Of a stretch of 49,745 bases of DNA, positions 8,652-17,104 are shown in pieces. Under the pieces are notes generated by a model. The model saw only the letters and a program-made list of their open reading frames with translations, was not told the DNA's origin and searched no databases. The stretch is from Paracoccaceae bacterium (lineage in GTDB: Bacteria; Pseudomonadota; Alphaproteobacteria; Rhodobacterales; Rhodobacteraceae), in the NCBI GenBank assembly GCA_030066175.1, contig JASJCC010000002.1, positions 1 through 49,745 of the forward strand, read 5' to 3'. The position numbers and the translations under genes were made by a program. How positions within the stretch are numbered: position 1 is the first letter of the stretch; the number at the start of each line of letters is the position of its first letter.

Positions 8652-9412
8652 GTCGCCTCCTGTGACAGCCGCAGCTCGGCGACGAAGTTGTAAGCATCGC
8701 CGCGATAAAGCGACTGGGTGAATTCGACCATTCGTCCGCTTTCCAGGTACGACCGCCGCTCGATCCGCAGCCCGGCAGCGCCGGCGGGCACCGCCAGCAG
8801 GGCGGCATCCGGATCGGTGATATTGATCGCCGAGATCTTTTGCAGCGCGCGCACGGGGCGATGGCCATCGCGCTCCAGCACCTCGTAGAGCGAGGTCTCC
8901 ACCGCCAAGGGATTGGGCAGAATGTCGGTCGGCAAAGACGCGCGTTCGATCGCCATCGGCTCACCATCCGCAAGCCGCAAGCGCACGATCCGCGCTACGG
9001 AATCGTCCGCGGCAAGGCCAAGTGCGGTGATCTCATCCGGTGACGGCATGTAGAGGCCACGCTCGAGCCAGCGCGAGGTCGAGCTTTTGCCGCGCCGGGT
9101 CATATCCTCGGAGAACGAGGTCAGGCGCGACAGTTTCTGTTCGATCCGCGCCGGTTTCTGCGACACGAACGAGCCCGAGCCCTGGCGCTGCACAATCGTG
9201 CCCTCATCGGCAAGCGACTGGATCGCCTTGCGCACTGTCACGCGCGAGAAATCGGTGATTGCGGCGATCTCGCGTTCGGGTGGCAGGGGGCTGCCCGGGG
9301 CAAGCACGCCGTTCGACACACCTTCGCTCAGCCTTTGGCGCAGCTGCACGTAGCGCGGCCCGGCATCCGGGCGGAACCAGCCCGAGGGTTCGAGGAACTC
9401 GGCCACCGTCAT
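8648..9412 (-). CDS. GntR/HutC-family regulator of amino-sugar operon
   Basis: A 254-residue regulator. Residues about 20-85 form the GntR winged helix-turn-helix (PLPPEREIAAITDFSRVTVRKAIQSLADEGTIVQRQGSGSFV), and about 105-245 the UTRA effector domain (SFSEDMTRRGKSSTSRWLERG, ERASLPTDILPNPL, RSYLESGRMVEFTQSLYRGD). UTRA regulators of amino-sugar operons usually sense GlcNAc-6-P or GlcN-6-P and release DNA on binding. It is encoded inside the operon it probably controls, overlapping both neighbours by four bases. The GGTAT repeats in the divergent kinase-murQ intergenic region are the obvious candidate binding sites. Confidence 0.85.
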   Translation of the reverse strand: MTVAEFLEPSGWFRPDAGPRYVQLRQRLSEGVSNGVLAPGSPLPPEREIAAITDFSRVTVRKAIQSLADEGTIVQRQGSGSFVSQKPARIEQKLSRLTSFSEDMTRRGKSSTSRWLERGLYMPSPDEITALGLAADDSVARIVRLRLADGEPMAIERASLPTDILPNPLAVETSLYEVLERDGHRPVRALQKISAINITDPDAALLAVPAGAAGLRIERRSYLESGRMVEFTQSLYRGDAYNFVAELRLSQEAT

Positions 9413-10299
9413 CTCTGTGCGCCCTCCCGCTGCAACGCCGCGCGCGCGAGAGCCAGCCCGCCATCCAATGCCGAGCCTGCAAGGTGTGTCACCAAGGCCT
9501 GGTATTCCGCGGCGAGATAGGGCTTATAGTGCGGCCCGACCCCACCGGCAAGGCACACGACATCGCCCGGCCCGATTCCGAAGGCGGTCAGCGCGGTGTT
9601 CAGATAGTCTGCGCCATTCTGCATCAGCCGTGCGCCGACCACATCCCCGACGAGGGCGGCCTCGATGACCAACGGGGCTAGCGCGGCATAGTCCTGCGGG
9701 CGGGCGGTGGCGGCAAAACTGACGATCCCGGTGGGCGTATCGTATCGGGCAAGCAAGGAGTGCGTCAGGGCGCTGCTTTCGCCAAACCCGTCCACGGCCA
9801 GCAGCGTGTGCTCCAACGCCTTGCGCCCCAGCCAAGCGCCTGACGCATGGTCGCCCACCTGCAACCCCCAGCCACCGTAAAGCTGCACGTCGCCGCCACG
9901 CCGCAGGGCGGTGAAAGACCCGGTGCCGGCCGCCAAAACAGCGCCATCCCGGTCCCCCAGAGCCCCCATGGTGGTGGTCAACCGGTCATCCGAGGCGCGG
10001 CAGCGGCCAAAGGGCATGCGCTGCGCCAACGCCGCGGCATCCGCGTCGGTCATCACCCCAGCCAGCCCCACATGCGCCACCATTCGCGCCCAATCATCCT
10101 TGGTCAGCCCGGCATCCGCCAAAGCGCTGTGCACCGCGCCCAACACGTTGCCGACCGCCATCGCGGGATCGGTGGTGTAATTCGCCGGGCCATCCGCGCT
10201 GCGCGCAAGCACCGTGCCATCCGCCGTCGCAACGGCCACGCGGCAGCCGGTACCGCCGCCATCCACGGCGCAGATATGGTATTGAGGCGCAGAACTCAT
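9409..10299 (-). CDS. BadF/BadG-type N-acetylhexosamine kinase
   Basis: A 296-residue kinase of the ASKHA fold. It shows the phosphate-1 loop VDGGGTGCRVAV near the N-terminus, the phosphate-2/adenosine part AGTGSFTALRRGG and GGWGLQVGDHASGAWLGRKAL in the middle, and CLAGGVGPHY toward the C-terminus. These are the marks of the BadF/BadG/BcrA/BcrD family that includes eukaryotic GlcNAc kinase and clostridial MurK, which phosphorylates both GlcNAc and MurNAc. The start at 10299 has AAAGG seven bases upstream; longer in-frame starts run through the regulatory region. It is the first gene of the minus-strand operon and divergent from a MurQ-like etherase gene, so phosphorylation of imported GlcNAc or MurNAc is the best reading. 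Confidence 0.82.
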   Translation of the reverse strand: MSSAPQYHICAVDGGGTGCRVAVATADGTVLARSADGPANYTTDPAMAVGNVLGAVHSALADAGLTKDDWARMVAHVGLAGVMTDADAAALAQRMPFGRCRASDDRLTTTMGALGDRDGAVLAAGTGSFTALRRGGDVQLYGGWGLQVGDHASGAWLGRKALEHTLLAVDGFGESSALTHSLLARYDTPTGIVSFAATARPQDYAALAPLVIEAALVGDVVGARLMQNGADYLNTALTAFGIGPGDVVCLAGGVGPHYKPYLAAEYQALVTHLAGSALDGGLALARAALQREGAQR

Positions 10300-10303
10300 G
10301 TAG

Positions 10304-10431
10304 ATACCTTTAACATACCTATTTCGTTCTAAAAAGCCCAAAACAGCACCAAAAGCGCATGATCTGGCCCGATATCGCTGGAAATGCGAGTCAGGCAACA
10401 AATTGGTAGACAAAAGGTATTGCTTCGGTAT
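10304..10431. promoter_or_regulatory. Divergent control region with 11-bp-phased GGTAT repeats
   Basis: On the plus strand GGTAG/GGTAT/GGTAT occur at 10405, 10416 and 10427, each exactly 11 bases after the last, just upstream of the murQ-like start at 10460. On the minus strand GGTAT occurs at 10319-10315 and 10308-10304, again 11 bases apart, overlapping the ribosome-binding region of the kinase. Both sets point toward the gene they precede. One-turn spacing fits a protein binding one face of the helix, and the GntR/UTRA regulator encoded nearby is the natural candidate. The assignment of protein to site is inference. Confidence 0.5.
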
Positions 10432-10459
10432 CGTTGACTCAGCCAAAGGGGGAATCGGC

Positions 10460-11362
10460 TTGCAGGGACAGAAAAAGCAGCACGCACCAGCCGCGCCGGT
10501 CGATGTTTTGCCTGGCCCGGTTGCGCTGTCGGTGATGCTGAGCTCCCATATCAGCGCCGCCCAGATCGTCGCCAGCGCCTTGCCGCAGATCCACCAGGCG
10601 GCCGAGACCGTGGCCACCGCGCTCAGCGCCGGGCACACGTTGTTCTTTGCCGGGGCGGGCAGCTCGGCGCTGATGGCGCTAGCAGATGCCTGCGAGTGGC
10701 CCGGCACCTTCGGCATCGACCCCGATCAGATCCGCGTCTGCATGGCGGGTGGCGTGCCGGTGGAGGGCGCGATGCCCGGCCTGACCGAAGATGACGCCGC
10801 CGCTGCGACGCAAGCCGCGAAACAGATGGCGGACGGTGACGTTGCGATCATCGTCAGCGCCAGTGGCACCACGCCTTACGCGCTGGCTTTTGCCGAGGCG
10901 GCCAAGGACACGGGCCAGCAGATCATCGGCATCGCCAATGTCGCCGACAGCGCCCTGCTGACGCTGGCGAACACAACCATCTGCCTGCCCACCGCCGCCG
11001 AAGTGGTTGAGGGCTCAACCCGCCTCGGCGCCGGCACGGCACAAAAGATCGCGCTGAATATGATCTCGACCCAGGCGGGGATCCTGATGGGGCATGTGTT
11101 TGACGGTATGATGGTCAACCTCACGCCCGACAATGCCAAGCTACGCAAGCGCGCTGCCGCGATTGTGCAGAGCGCCGCGAGGGTGCCTGAGGAAAAGGCC
11201 AACGAGGCGCTGGAGCAAGCGGATCACGACACCAAGCTCGCCATCCTCATCGCCGCCGGCCACGCGCCCGACACGGCGCGGCAGCAACTGGCCCAGACCG
11301 GCGGGCGCCTGCGCACCTGCCTCGCGCGCGGCACCCAAGACACCACGAAAACCAAAACATAA
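10460..11362 (+). CDS. murQ: MurQ-like SIS protein (N-acetylmuramic acid 6-phosphate etherase)
   Basis: About 300 residues, the usual MurQ length, if translation starts at the TTG at 10460, which has AGGGGGA upstream. Longer in-frame starts overlap the GGTAT repeats and are less likely. The protein has a single SIS domain with HTLFFAGAGSSALMALADACE, then DVAIIVSASGTTPYALAF (phosphate-binding loop), and the MurQ signature region EVVEGSTRLGAGTAQKIALNMIST, followed by a C-terminal helical segment (LAILIAAGHAPDTARQQL). MurQ cleaves the lactyl ether of MurNAc-6-phosphate to GlcNAc-6-phosphate and lactate in the cytoplasm. It is 17 bases ahead of the sugar-binding protein gene and is the first gene of the uptake operon. 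Confidence 0.82.
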   Translation: MQGQKKQHAPAAPVDVLPGPVALSVMLSSHISAAQIVASALPQIHQAAETVATALSAGHTLFFAGAGSSALMALADACEWPGTFGIDPDQIRVCMAGGVPVEGAMPGLTEDDAAAATQAAKQMADGDVAIIVSASGTTPYALAFAEAAKDTGQQIIGIANVADSALLTLANTTICLPTAAEVVEGSTRLGAGTAQKIALNMISTQAGILMGHVFDGMMVNLTPDNAKLRKRAAAIVQSAARVPEEKANEALEQADHDTKLAILIAAGHAPDTARQQLAQTGGRLRTCLARGTQDTTKTKT

Positions 11363-11379
11363 AACCAAGGGAGATAGTC

Positions 11380-12636
11380 ATGACATTCCAACCCATCAAA
11401 GGCGCGCTTTTGGTCACCACGCTGCTGGCGGCCTCGGCGGCGACAGCGCAGGACGCCATGCTGACCATCGAAAGCTGGCGCAATGACGACCTCACGATCT
11501 GGCAGGACAAGATCATCCCCGCCTTCGAGGCCGCGTACCCGGGCATCAAGGTCAAATTCACCCCTTCCGCGCCGGCGGAATACAACGCCGTGCTGAACTC
11601 CAAGCTCGACGCCGGCAGCGCCGGTGACCTGATCACTTGCCGGCCCTTCGATGCGTCTTTGGCGCTTTACGATGCCGGCCACCTGACCGATCTAAGTGAC
11701 CTCGACGGCATGGCGAACTTCTCGGACGTGGCCCGTTCCGGCTGGTCGACCGATGACGGCTCGGCCACGTATTGCGTGCCGATGGCGAGCGTGATCCACG
11801 GCTTTATCTACAACAAGGAGGCGTTCGAAGAGGTCGGCGTTGCCGTGCCTGCCACGGTCGACGAATTCTTTGCCGCGCTTGACGCGATCAAGGCGGATGG
11901 GTCCTACATCCCGATGGCGATGGGCACGAACGACCAGTGGGAAGCGGCCACCATGGGCTACAACAATATCGGCCCGAATTACTGGAAAGGCGAAGAGGGG
12001 CGGACCGCGCTGATCGCCGGCGACCAGAAGCTGACCGATGAACCCTGGGTCGCCCCCTATCGCCAGCTCGCCCGCTGGGGTGCTTATATGGGTGACGGGT
12101 ACGAGGCGCAGACCTATCCCGACAGCCAGAACATCTTTACCCTGGGCCGCGCCGCGATCTACCCGGCCGGCAGTTGGGAAATCTCGGGCTTCAACGCGCA
12201 GGCTGATTTTGAGATGGGCGCCTTCAAGCCGCCGGTGCAGGCCGCGGGTGACACCTGCTATATCTCGGACCACACCGATATCGGCATCGGCATGAACGCG
12301 GCGTCCGAAAACCAAGAGGCTGCGCGCACGTTCCTTTCGTGGGTGGCGTCGTCAGAGTTCTCCAACATCTTCGCCAATGAGCTGCCGGGCTTCTTCCCGC
12401 TCTCCAACGCGCCGGTCACCCTGACCGACCCGCTGGCGCAGGAATTCATCGGTTGGCGGGAGGAGTGCGAAAGCACCATCCGCTCGACCTACCAGATCCT
12501 GTCACGTGGGACGCCGAACCTGGAGAACGATACCTGGAACGCCAGCGTGGCGGTGATCAAAGGGGATGAAACCCCCGAAGCCGCCGGCGCCCGCCTGCAA
12601 TCGGGTCTCGCCAGCTGGTACGGCCCGCAGCAATAG
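11380..12636 (+). CDS. ABC transporter sugar-binding protein
   Basis: A 418-residue family-1 type extracellular solute-binding protein with a Sec signal peptide ending in SAATAQ. The fold marks are ITIESWRN-like start (LTIESWRNDDLTIWQDKIIPAFEAAYPGI), LITCRPFDASLALYDAGHLTDL, a hinge-region HGFIYNKEAFEEVGV, GRAAIYPAGSWEISGF and a C-terminal helical part. GGGAGATAGTC precedes the ATG. Its closest general resemblance is to UgpB/MalE-type proteins for oligosaccharides or amino sugars. Position directly after the murQ-like gene and ahead of two permease genes makes it the receptor of the amino-sugar importer. Confidence 0.88.
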   Translation: MTFQPIKGALLVTTLLAASAATAQDAMLTIESWRNDDLTIWQDKIIPAFEAAYPGIKVKFTPSAPAEYNAVLNSKLDAGSAGDLITCRPFDASLALYDAGHLTDLSDLDGMANFSDVARSGWSTDDGSATYCVPMASVIHGFIYNKEAFEEVGVAVPATVDEFFAALDAIKADGSYIPMAMGTNDQWEAATMGYNNIGPNYWKGEEGRTALIAGDQKLTDEPWVAPYRQLARWGAYMGDGYEAQTYPDSQNIFTLGRAAIYPAGSWEISGFNAQADFEMGAFKPPVQAAGDTCYISDHTDIGIGMNAASENQEAARTFLSWVASSEFSNIFANELPGFFPLSNAPVTLTDPLAQEFIGWREECESTIRSTYQILSRGTPNLENDTWNASVAVIKGDETPEAAGARLQSGLASWYGPQQ

Positions 12637-12655
12637 GAGCAGGGGTGACAACGGT

Positions 12656-12814
12656 GAGGTCCCGAGTCAAGCGCGGGACGGGTTTTCCCGGCCGCCGGCC
12701 TTATCACGGTTGCCCAGAGGGACCGATGGACCGTCACGCGAAACCCCGCCCCGGACTTGATCCGGGGCCTCACCCAAGCCCACCCCACGGCCTGCCCCGG
12801 ACTTGATCCGGGGC
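12656..12814. repeat. Cluster of palindromic intergenic repeats (REP-like)
   Basis: The 200-base gap between binding-protein and permease genes contains two near-identical palindromes, GCCCCGGACTTGATCCGGGG at 12748 and 12794, plus a decayed copy near 12656-12681. The same element recurs at 25208, 25560, 25607, 29969, 42205 and 42250. Such hairpins between the first and second genes of a transporter operon commonly lower expression of the downstream permeases relative to the binding protein. Confidence 0.8.
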
Positions 12815-12836
12815 CCGCGCCCCAGAGGAAACACCG

Positions 12837-13763
12837 ATGTCCACCCCGCCGCCCAAGCCCAAGACCCGCTGGCACATCGCCGTGTTCCTGGCGCCCGCGG
12901 TGCTGGTCTATACGGCGGTGATGATCTACCCGCTCTTCAACACCTTGCGGCTGTCGTTCTACGCCGAGGTGGACCAAGAGCGGATCTTCATTGGCCTCGA
13001 TAACTTCCGCACCCTTTTCGGCGATGCGCTCTGGTCCGAGCAGTTCTGGAACGCGCTTGCCAACAACACCTGGTTCTTTGTTATCCATATGCTGGTGCAG
13101 AACCCAATCGGCATCGCGCTGGCTGCGATCCTGTCCAGCCCCCGCCTGCGGTTTTCCGCGCTCTACCGCTCGGCGATCTTTGTCCCCACGATCCTCAGCT
13201 TTGTCATCGTCGGCTTTGCGTGGAAGCTAATCCTGTCGCCGATCTGGGGCATCGCGCCGGGCATGCTCGACGCGATCGGGCTCAAGTTCCTCTACGCTCC
13301 CTGGCTGGGCAAAGAAGAATACGCCCTCACCACCCTCGCGCTCGTATCGGTCTGGCAATTTGTCGGCATCCCGATGATGCTGATCTATGCCGCGCTTCTG
13401 TCGATCCCGGACGAGATCCTTGAGGCCGGCGAATGTGACGGCATCACCGGCCTGTCGGCTTTCTGGAAAATCAAGCTGCCGCTGATCCTGCCCTCGATCG
13501 GCATCATCTCGATCCTGACCTTCGTGGGCAATTTCAATGCCTTTGACCTGATCTATGCCGCCCAAGGCGCGCTGGCGGGCCCGGATTTCTCAACCGATAT
13601 CCTCGGCACCTTCATGTACCGCACCTTCTTTGGTTTCCAGCTGCAGCTGGGGGATCCGCATATGGGCTCGGCCATTGCCTCGGCGATGTTCGTGATCATC
13701 CTGATCGGCGTCTGCATCTACCTCTTCGGCTTCCAACGCCGGCTGCGCAACTATCAGTTCTGA
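12837..13763 (+). CDS. ABC transporter sugar permease, MalF type
   Basis: A 308-residue inner-membrane permease with six predicted membrane segments, beginning with WHIAVFLAPAVLVYTAVMIYPLF. The cytoplasmic EAA loop that contacts the ATPase is visible as ILEAGECDGITGLSAFWKIKLPLI. GAGGAAAC precedes the ATG. It follows the repeat-rich gap and is 11 bases upstream of the second permease gene, so the pair should form the heterodimeric channel of the amino-sugar importer. Confidence 0.9.
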   Translation: MSTPPPKPKTRWHIAVFLAPAVLVYTAVMIYPLFNTLRLSFYAEVDQERIFIGLDNFRTLFGDALWSEQFWNALANNTWFFVIHMLVQNPIGIALAAILSSPRLRFSALYRSAIFVPTILSFVIVGFAWKLILSPIWGIAPGMLDAIGLKFLYAPWLGKEEYALTTLALVSVWQFVGIPMMLIYAALLSIPDEILEAGECDGITGLSAFWKIKLPLILPSIGIISILTFVGNFNAFDLIYAAQGALAGPDFSTDILGTFMYRTFFGFQLQLGDPHMGSAIASAMFVIILIGVCIYLFGFQRRLRNYQF

Positions 13764-13774
13764 GGAGCGACGGA

Positions 13775-14614
13775 ATGCACAAGGCCCGCAGCTCTCTCGG
13801 TACCACCATCGCGATGCATGGCGTGCTGATCGTCTATGTGATCATTACGCTCTTTCCGGTTTTCGTGATCCTGATCAACAGCTTCAAGACCCGCCGCGCG
13901 ATCTTTCGTGACCCGCTGGGCCTACCGAATGAAGAGACGTTTTCGCTGATCGGTTATGAGACGGTGCTGAAGCAGGGGGATTTCTTTCTCTATTTCCAGA
14001 ACTCGATGATCGTGACCATGGCGTCGCTGACGCTGATCCTGCTTTTCGGCGCCATGGCGGCCTTCGCGCTGGCCGAATATCGGTTCCGCGGCAACACGTT
14101 GATGGGGCTCTACCTGGCGCTCGGGATCATGATCCCCATCCGCATCGGCACCGTTGCGATCCTCGAGATGATGGTGGCCACCGGGCTGGTGAACACCTTG
14201 ATGGCTTTGATCCTGGTCTACACGGCTCAAGGGCTGCCGCTGGCGGTGTTTATCCTGTCATCGTTCATGCAGGGGGTGTCCGACGATCTGAAAAACGCCG
14301 GCCGGATTGACGGCTTGAGCGAATACAAGATTTTCTTCCGCCTCGTCCTGCCTTTGGTACGCCCAGCGATGGCGACAGTGGCGGTCTTCAACATGATACC
14401 GATCTGGAACGACCTCTGGTTCCCCTTGATCCTGGCCCCGGCGGAAGAGGTCAAGACGCTGACGCTCGGCTCACAAGTCTTCATCGGCCAATTCGTGACC
14501 GACTGGAACGCGGTGCTCTCGGCCCTGTCGATGGCAATCCTACCGGTGATGATCCTCTACGTCATCTTTTCGCGCCAACTGATCCGAGGCATCACGTCGG
14601 GGGCGGTGAAATGA
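13775..14614 (+). CDS. ABC transporter sugar permease, MalG type
   Basis: A 279-residue permease with six membrane segments starting at IAMHGVLIVYVIITLFPVFVIL. The MalG-type EAA loop is present as LKNAGRIDGLSEYKIFFRLVLPLV, and the protein ends in RQLIRGITSGAVK as many members do. It completes the transmembrane dimer with the preceding MalF-type subunit. A 448-base gap holding two long inverted repeats separates it from the oxidoreductase and ATPase genes of the same operon. Confidence 0.9.
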   Translation: MHKARSSLGTTIAMHGVLIVYVIITLFPVFVILINSFKTRRAIFRDPLGLPNEETFSLIGYETVLKQGDFFLYFQNSMIVTMASLTLILLFGAMAAFALAEYRFRGNTLMGLYLALGIMIPIRIGTVAILEMMVATGLVNTLMALILVYTAQGLPLAVFILSSFMQGVSDDLKNAGRIDGLSEYKIFFRLVLPLVRPAMATVAVFNMIPIWNDLWFPLILAPAEEVKTLTLGSQVFIGQFVTDWNAVLSALSMAILPVMILYVIFSRQLIRGITSGAVK

Positions 14615-14634
14615 GAGCGGTGGAGCGCAACAGT

Positions 14635-15026
14635 GGGCCGCGCCCGACCCTTGGAGGGCGAACGCCTCGGCAGATTGGCGCGCGACAGCGGCACCTGCCA
14701 AAACGCAGCATGTGCGCGGGACGGCACCAATGCGCCCTCCCGGGGGGAGGGTCGGGCGCGGCCCGGCGTGCCGCCGGGCAACTGGGTTCAGAGGTTGCAT
14801 CCAACAAAGCGCCGCGCGGCGCCCAAGCCATCCCCGCCTTTGCCCGGTCTGTGAAACAGGTCCCTTTGCCCGTTCCGCGCTCCCGGCGCGCATGCGCCAT
14901 GCCCGACCTCCCCGACGGGAGGGCATTCGTTGGGTCGCCGGCAATGCGTGTGTCATTCGGGTTTTGGAGCACCGGCGCAGCCACGGGTGTCACCGCCCTT
15001 CCGAGGTCGGGCACGGCGCATGCGCG
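14635..15026. repeat. Two adjacent long inverted repeats in operon gap
   Basis: The 448-base gap 14615-15062 has no convincing gene. It holds two large imperfect hairpins. The first pairs 14635-14651 with 14748-14764 (17 bp perfect), continued after a bulge by 14653-14660 with 14733-14740. The second pairs 14887-14910 with 15003-15026 (23 of 24 bp) around a 92-base loop. Both arms contain the word GCCCGACC, so the two may derive from one repeat family. Possible roles are transcript processing or attenuation within the operon, or a decayed non-autonomous mobile element. Confidence 0.7.
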
Positions 15027-15062
15027 GCCCTTGGCGAGACAATCGATCAAAGGATTTGCACA

Positions 15063-16094
15063 ATGACCAAGGTTCTCATCGCCGGGCTTGGCAATATGGG
15101 GCGTAGCCATGCTCTGGCGCATCACCACCACCCGGGGGCCGAGATCGTGGCCTTGGTCAACCGCTCCCCGGTCGATCTACCCGACGCGCTGAAACCTTAT
15201 CCGATGTTCCAAGACTTCCACGCTGCCCTCGCCGCAACCAAACCTGACCTCGTGGTGATCGCCACCTACACCGACAGCCACGCCGAATACGCCATCGCCG
15301 CGATGGAGGCGGGCGCGCATGTCTTTGTCGAAAAGCCGCTCGCCGCCAACACCCAGGATGCGAAACGCGTCGTCGCCACCGCCAGCCGTCTGCAGCGCAA
15401 GCTCGGCGTCGGCTATATCCTGCGCCACCACCCCAGCTGGCAGCGCCTGATCTTCGAAGCGCGGGCGTTGGGTGGGCCCTACGTCTTTCGGCTCAACCTC
15501 AATCAGCAATCCGAGGGGGAGACGTGGGAGACGCATAAGGCGCTGATGGAGACCACTTCACCTCTGGTCGATTGCGGGGTGCATTACGTCGATGTCATGT
15601 GTCAGATCACGGATGCCAAGCCCCTCCGTGTGCACGGCATGGGCCTGCGCCTCTCCGACGAAATCGCCCCCGACATGTACAATTACGGCCAGTTCCAGGT
15701 GGTCTTCGACGACGGATCGGTCGGCTGGTACGAGGCCGGCTGGGGCCCGATGATGTCGGAAACCGCGTTCTTCGTGAAGGACATCGTCAGCCCCAACGGC
15801 GCGGTCAGCATCACCGATGCCAGCACCGGCGATTCCGACGATGTCGATGGCCACACCCGCGTCGGTGGGCTGCTTGTCCACCGCCCCGGCCAAGACCAAC
15901 TGATCGACCTGCCCGATGAGCCCGACCACCAGGAGCTTTGCGACGCCGAACAGGCCTGGATCCTCGACGCCATCGCCAAAGACACCGACCTCACACGCCA
16001 CATGCAGGACGCCGTGCAATCTCTGGCGATCTGCCTTGCCGCCGATGAAAGCATCCGCACCGCCCAGGCCATCCAACTGGAGACCAACGCATGA
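15063..16094 (+). CDS. Gfo/Idh/MocA-family oxidoreductase
   Basis: A 343-residue cytoplasmic protein. The N-terminal Rossmann domain shows VLIAGLGNMGRSHALAH, then VVIATYTDSHAEYAIAAMEAGAHVFVEKPLA, where the EKP lysine is the family's cofactor/substrate contact. The C-terminal half has the family's alpha/beta substrate domain with DCGVHYVDVM (the catalytic-region Asp and His) around residue 175. Members oxidise, epimerise or hydrolyse sugars using NAD(P). Its ATGA overlap with the ATPase gene places it firmly in the amino-sugar uptake operon, where it may process an unusual substrate such as a glycosidically linked or modified sugar. Exact reaction unknown. Confidence 0.85.
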   Translation: MTKVLIAGLGNMGRSHALAHHHHPGAEIVALVNRSPVDLPDALKPYPMFQDFHAALAATKPDLVVIATYTDSHAEYAIAAMEAGAHVFVEKPLAANTQDAKRVVATASRLQRKLGVGYILRHHPSWQRLIFEARALGGPYVFRLNLNQQSEGETWETHKALMETTSPLVDCGVHYVDVMCQITDAKPLRVHGMGLRLSDEIAPDMYNYGQFQVVFDDGSVGWYEAGWGPMMSETAFFVKDIVSPNGAVSITDASTGDSDDVDGHTRVGGLLVHRPGQDQLIDLPDEPDHQELCDAEQAWILDAIAKDTDLTRHMQDAVQSLAICLAADESIRTAQAIQLETNA

Positions 16095-17104
16095 CCGCGC
16101 TGAAACTCGACAAGGTGAACAAGTTCTTCGGCAAGGTCCACGTGCTGAAAGACATCGACCTCACCGTCGAGCCGGGTGAATTTGTTGTCTTTGTCGGCCC
16201 CTCGGGTTGCGGCAAGTCCACGCTTTTGCGCGTCATCGCCGGGCTGGAGGACGCGACCTCGGGCACCGTCATGATCGATGACGAGTTGGTGAACCACGTC
16301 CCCCCTGCCAAGCGCGGCATCGCCATGGTGTTCCAGACCTACGCCCTCTACCCGCACCTCACGGTCAAGGACAATATGGGGCTTGGTTTGAAACAGGAGG
16401 GGGCCGCCAAATCCGTCGTGGCCGAGCGTGTCTCCAAGGCTAGCAAGATGCTCGACCTTGACCCTTATCTCGCCCGTCGCCCGGCCGAGCTGTCCGGTGG
16501 CCAGCGCCAGCGCGTCGCCATCGGCCGCGCCATTGTCCGCGACCCCAAGCTCTTTCTGTTTGACGAACCGCTGTCGAACCTCGACGCAGCGCTGCGCATG
16601 AACACCCGCGTCGAAATCGCCGCCCTGCACCGCGCGCTGAATGCCTCGATCATCTACGTCACCCATGACCAGATCGAGGCCATGACGTTGGCCGACCGCA
16701 TCGTTGTCCTGCGTGACGGGCGGGTGGAGCAGGTGGGTTCGCCGATGGAGCTTTACAATAACCCCGCAAACCGCTTTGTCGCCGGCTTCATCGGCTCACC
16801 CTCGATGAATTTCCTCGGCCGGTCGGTGCCCGATCTGCCGGCGGGCCAGACCCTGGGCATTCGGCCGGAACATCTGAGCCTGTCCGATACAGGCCAAATC
16901 AGCGGCGAGGTCACCCATGTCGAACGCCTTGGCGGGGACACCAATCTCTTGGTCCAGACCGCGCAGGGCGAAACCCTGACCGTGCGGCTTTTCGGGCAGT
17001 ACATGACGGCAGTCGGAGAGCAGGTGTCGCTGGCCTATGACCCCGCCCATGCTTTCCATTTCGATGCCGAGGGCCACCGCGTGCGCGCGCCCGAGCCGGC
17101 CTAA
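16091..17104 (+). CDS. ABC transporter ATPase, MalK/UgpC type
   Basis: A 337-residue ATPase with Walker A VGPSGCGKSTLLR (about residue 36), the Q-loop VFQTYALYPHLTV, signature LSGGQRQRVAIGRA, Walker B LFLFDEPLSNLDA and switch histidine in YVTHDQIEA. After residue about 240 there is the regulatory TOBE-type domain (LGIRPEHLSLSD) of MalK-like proteins, which energise more than one related sugar importer. It overlaps the oxidoreductase stop by four bases and its own end overlaps the convergent HEAT-repeat gene by four bases. Confidence 0.93.
   Translation: MTALKLDKVNKFFGKVHVLKDIDLTVEPGEFVVFVGPSGCGKSTLLRVIAGLEDATSGTVMIDDELVNHVPPAKRGIAMVFQTYALYPHLTVKDNMGLGLKQEGAAKSVVAERVSKASKMLDLDPYLARRPAELSGGQRQRVAIGRAIVRDPKLFLFDEPLSNLDAALRMNTRVEIAALHRALNASIIYVTHDQIEAMTLADRIVVLRDGRVEQVGSPMELYNNPANRFVAGFIGSPSMNFLGRSVPDLPAGQTLGIRPEHLSLSDTGQISGEVTHVERLGGDTNLLVQTAQGETLTVRLFGQYMTAVGEQVSLAYDPAHAFHFDAEGHRVRAPEPA

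Noticed and set aside
14611-15062. Plus-strand open frames filling the operon gap
   Set aside because: All frames run through palindromes with arginine/proline-rich composition and no recognisable family, and a clear ATG for the oxidoreductase lies at 15063.
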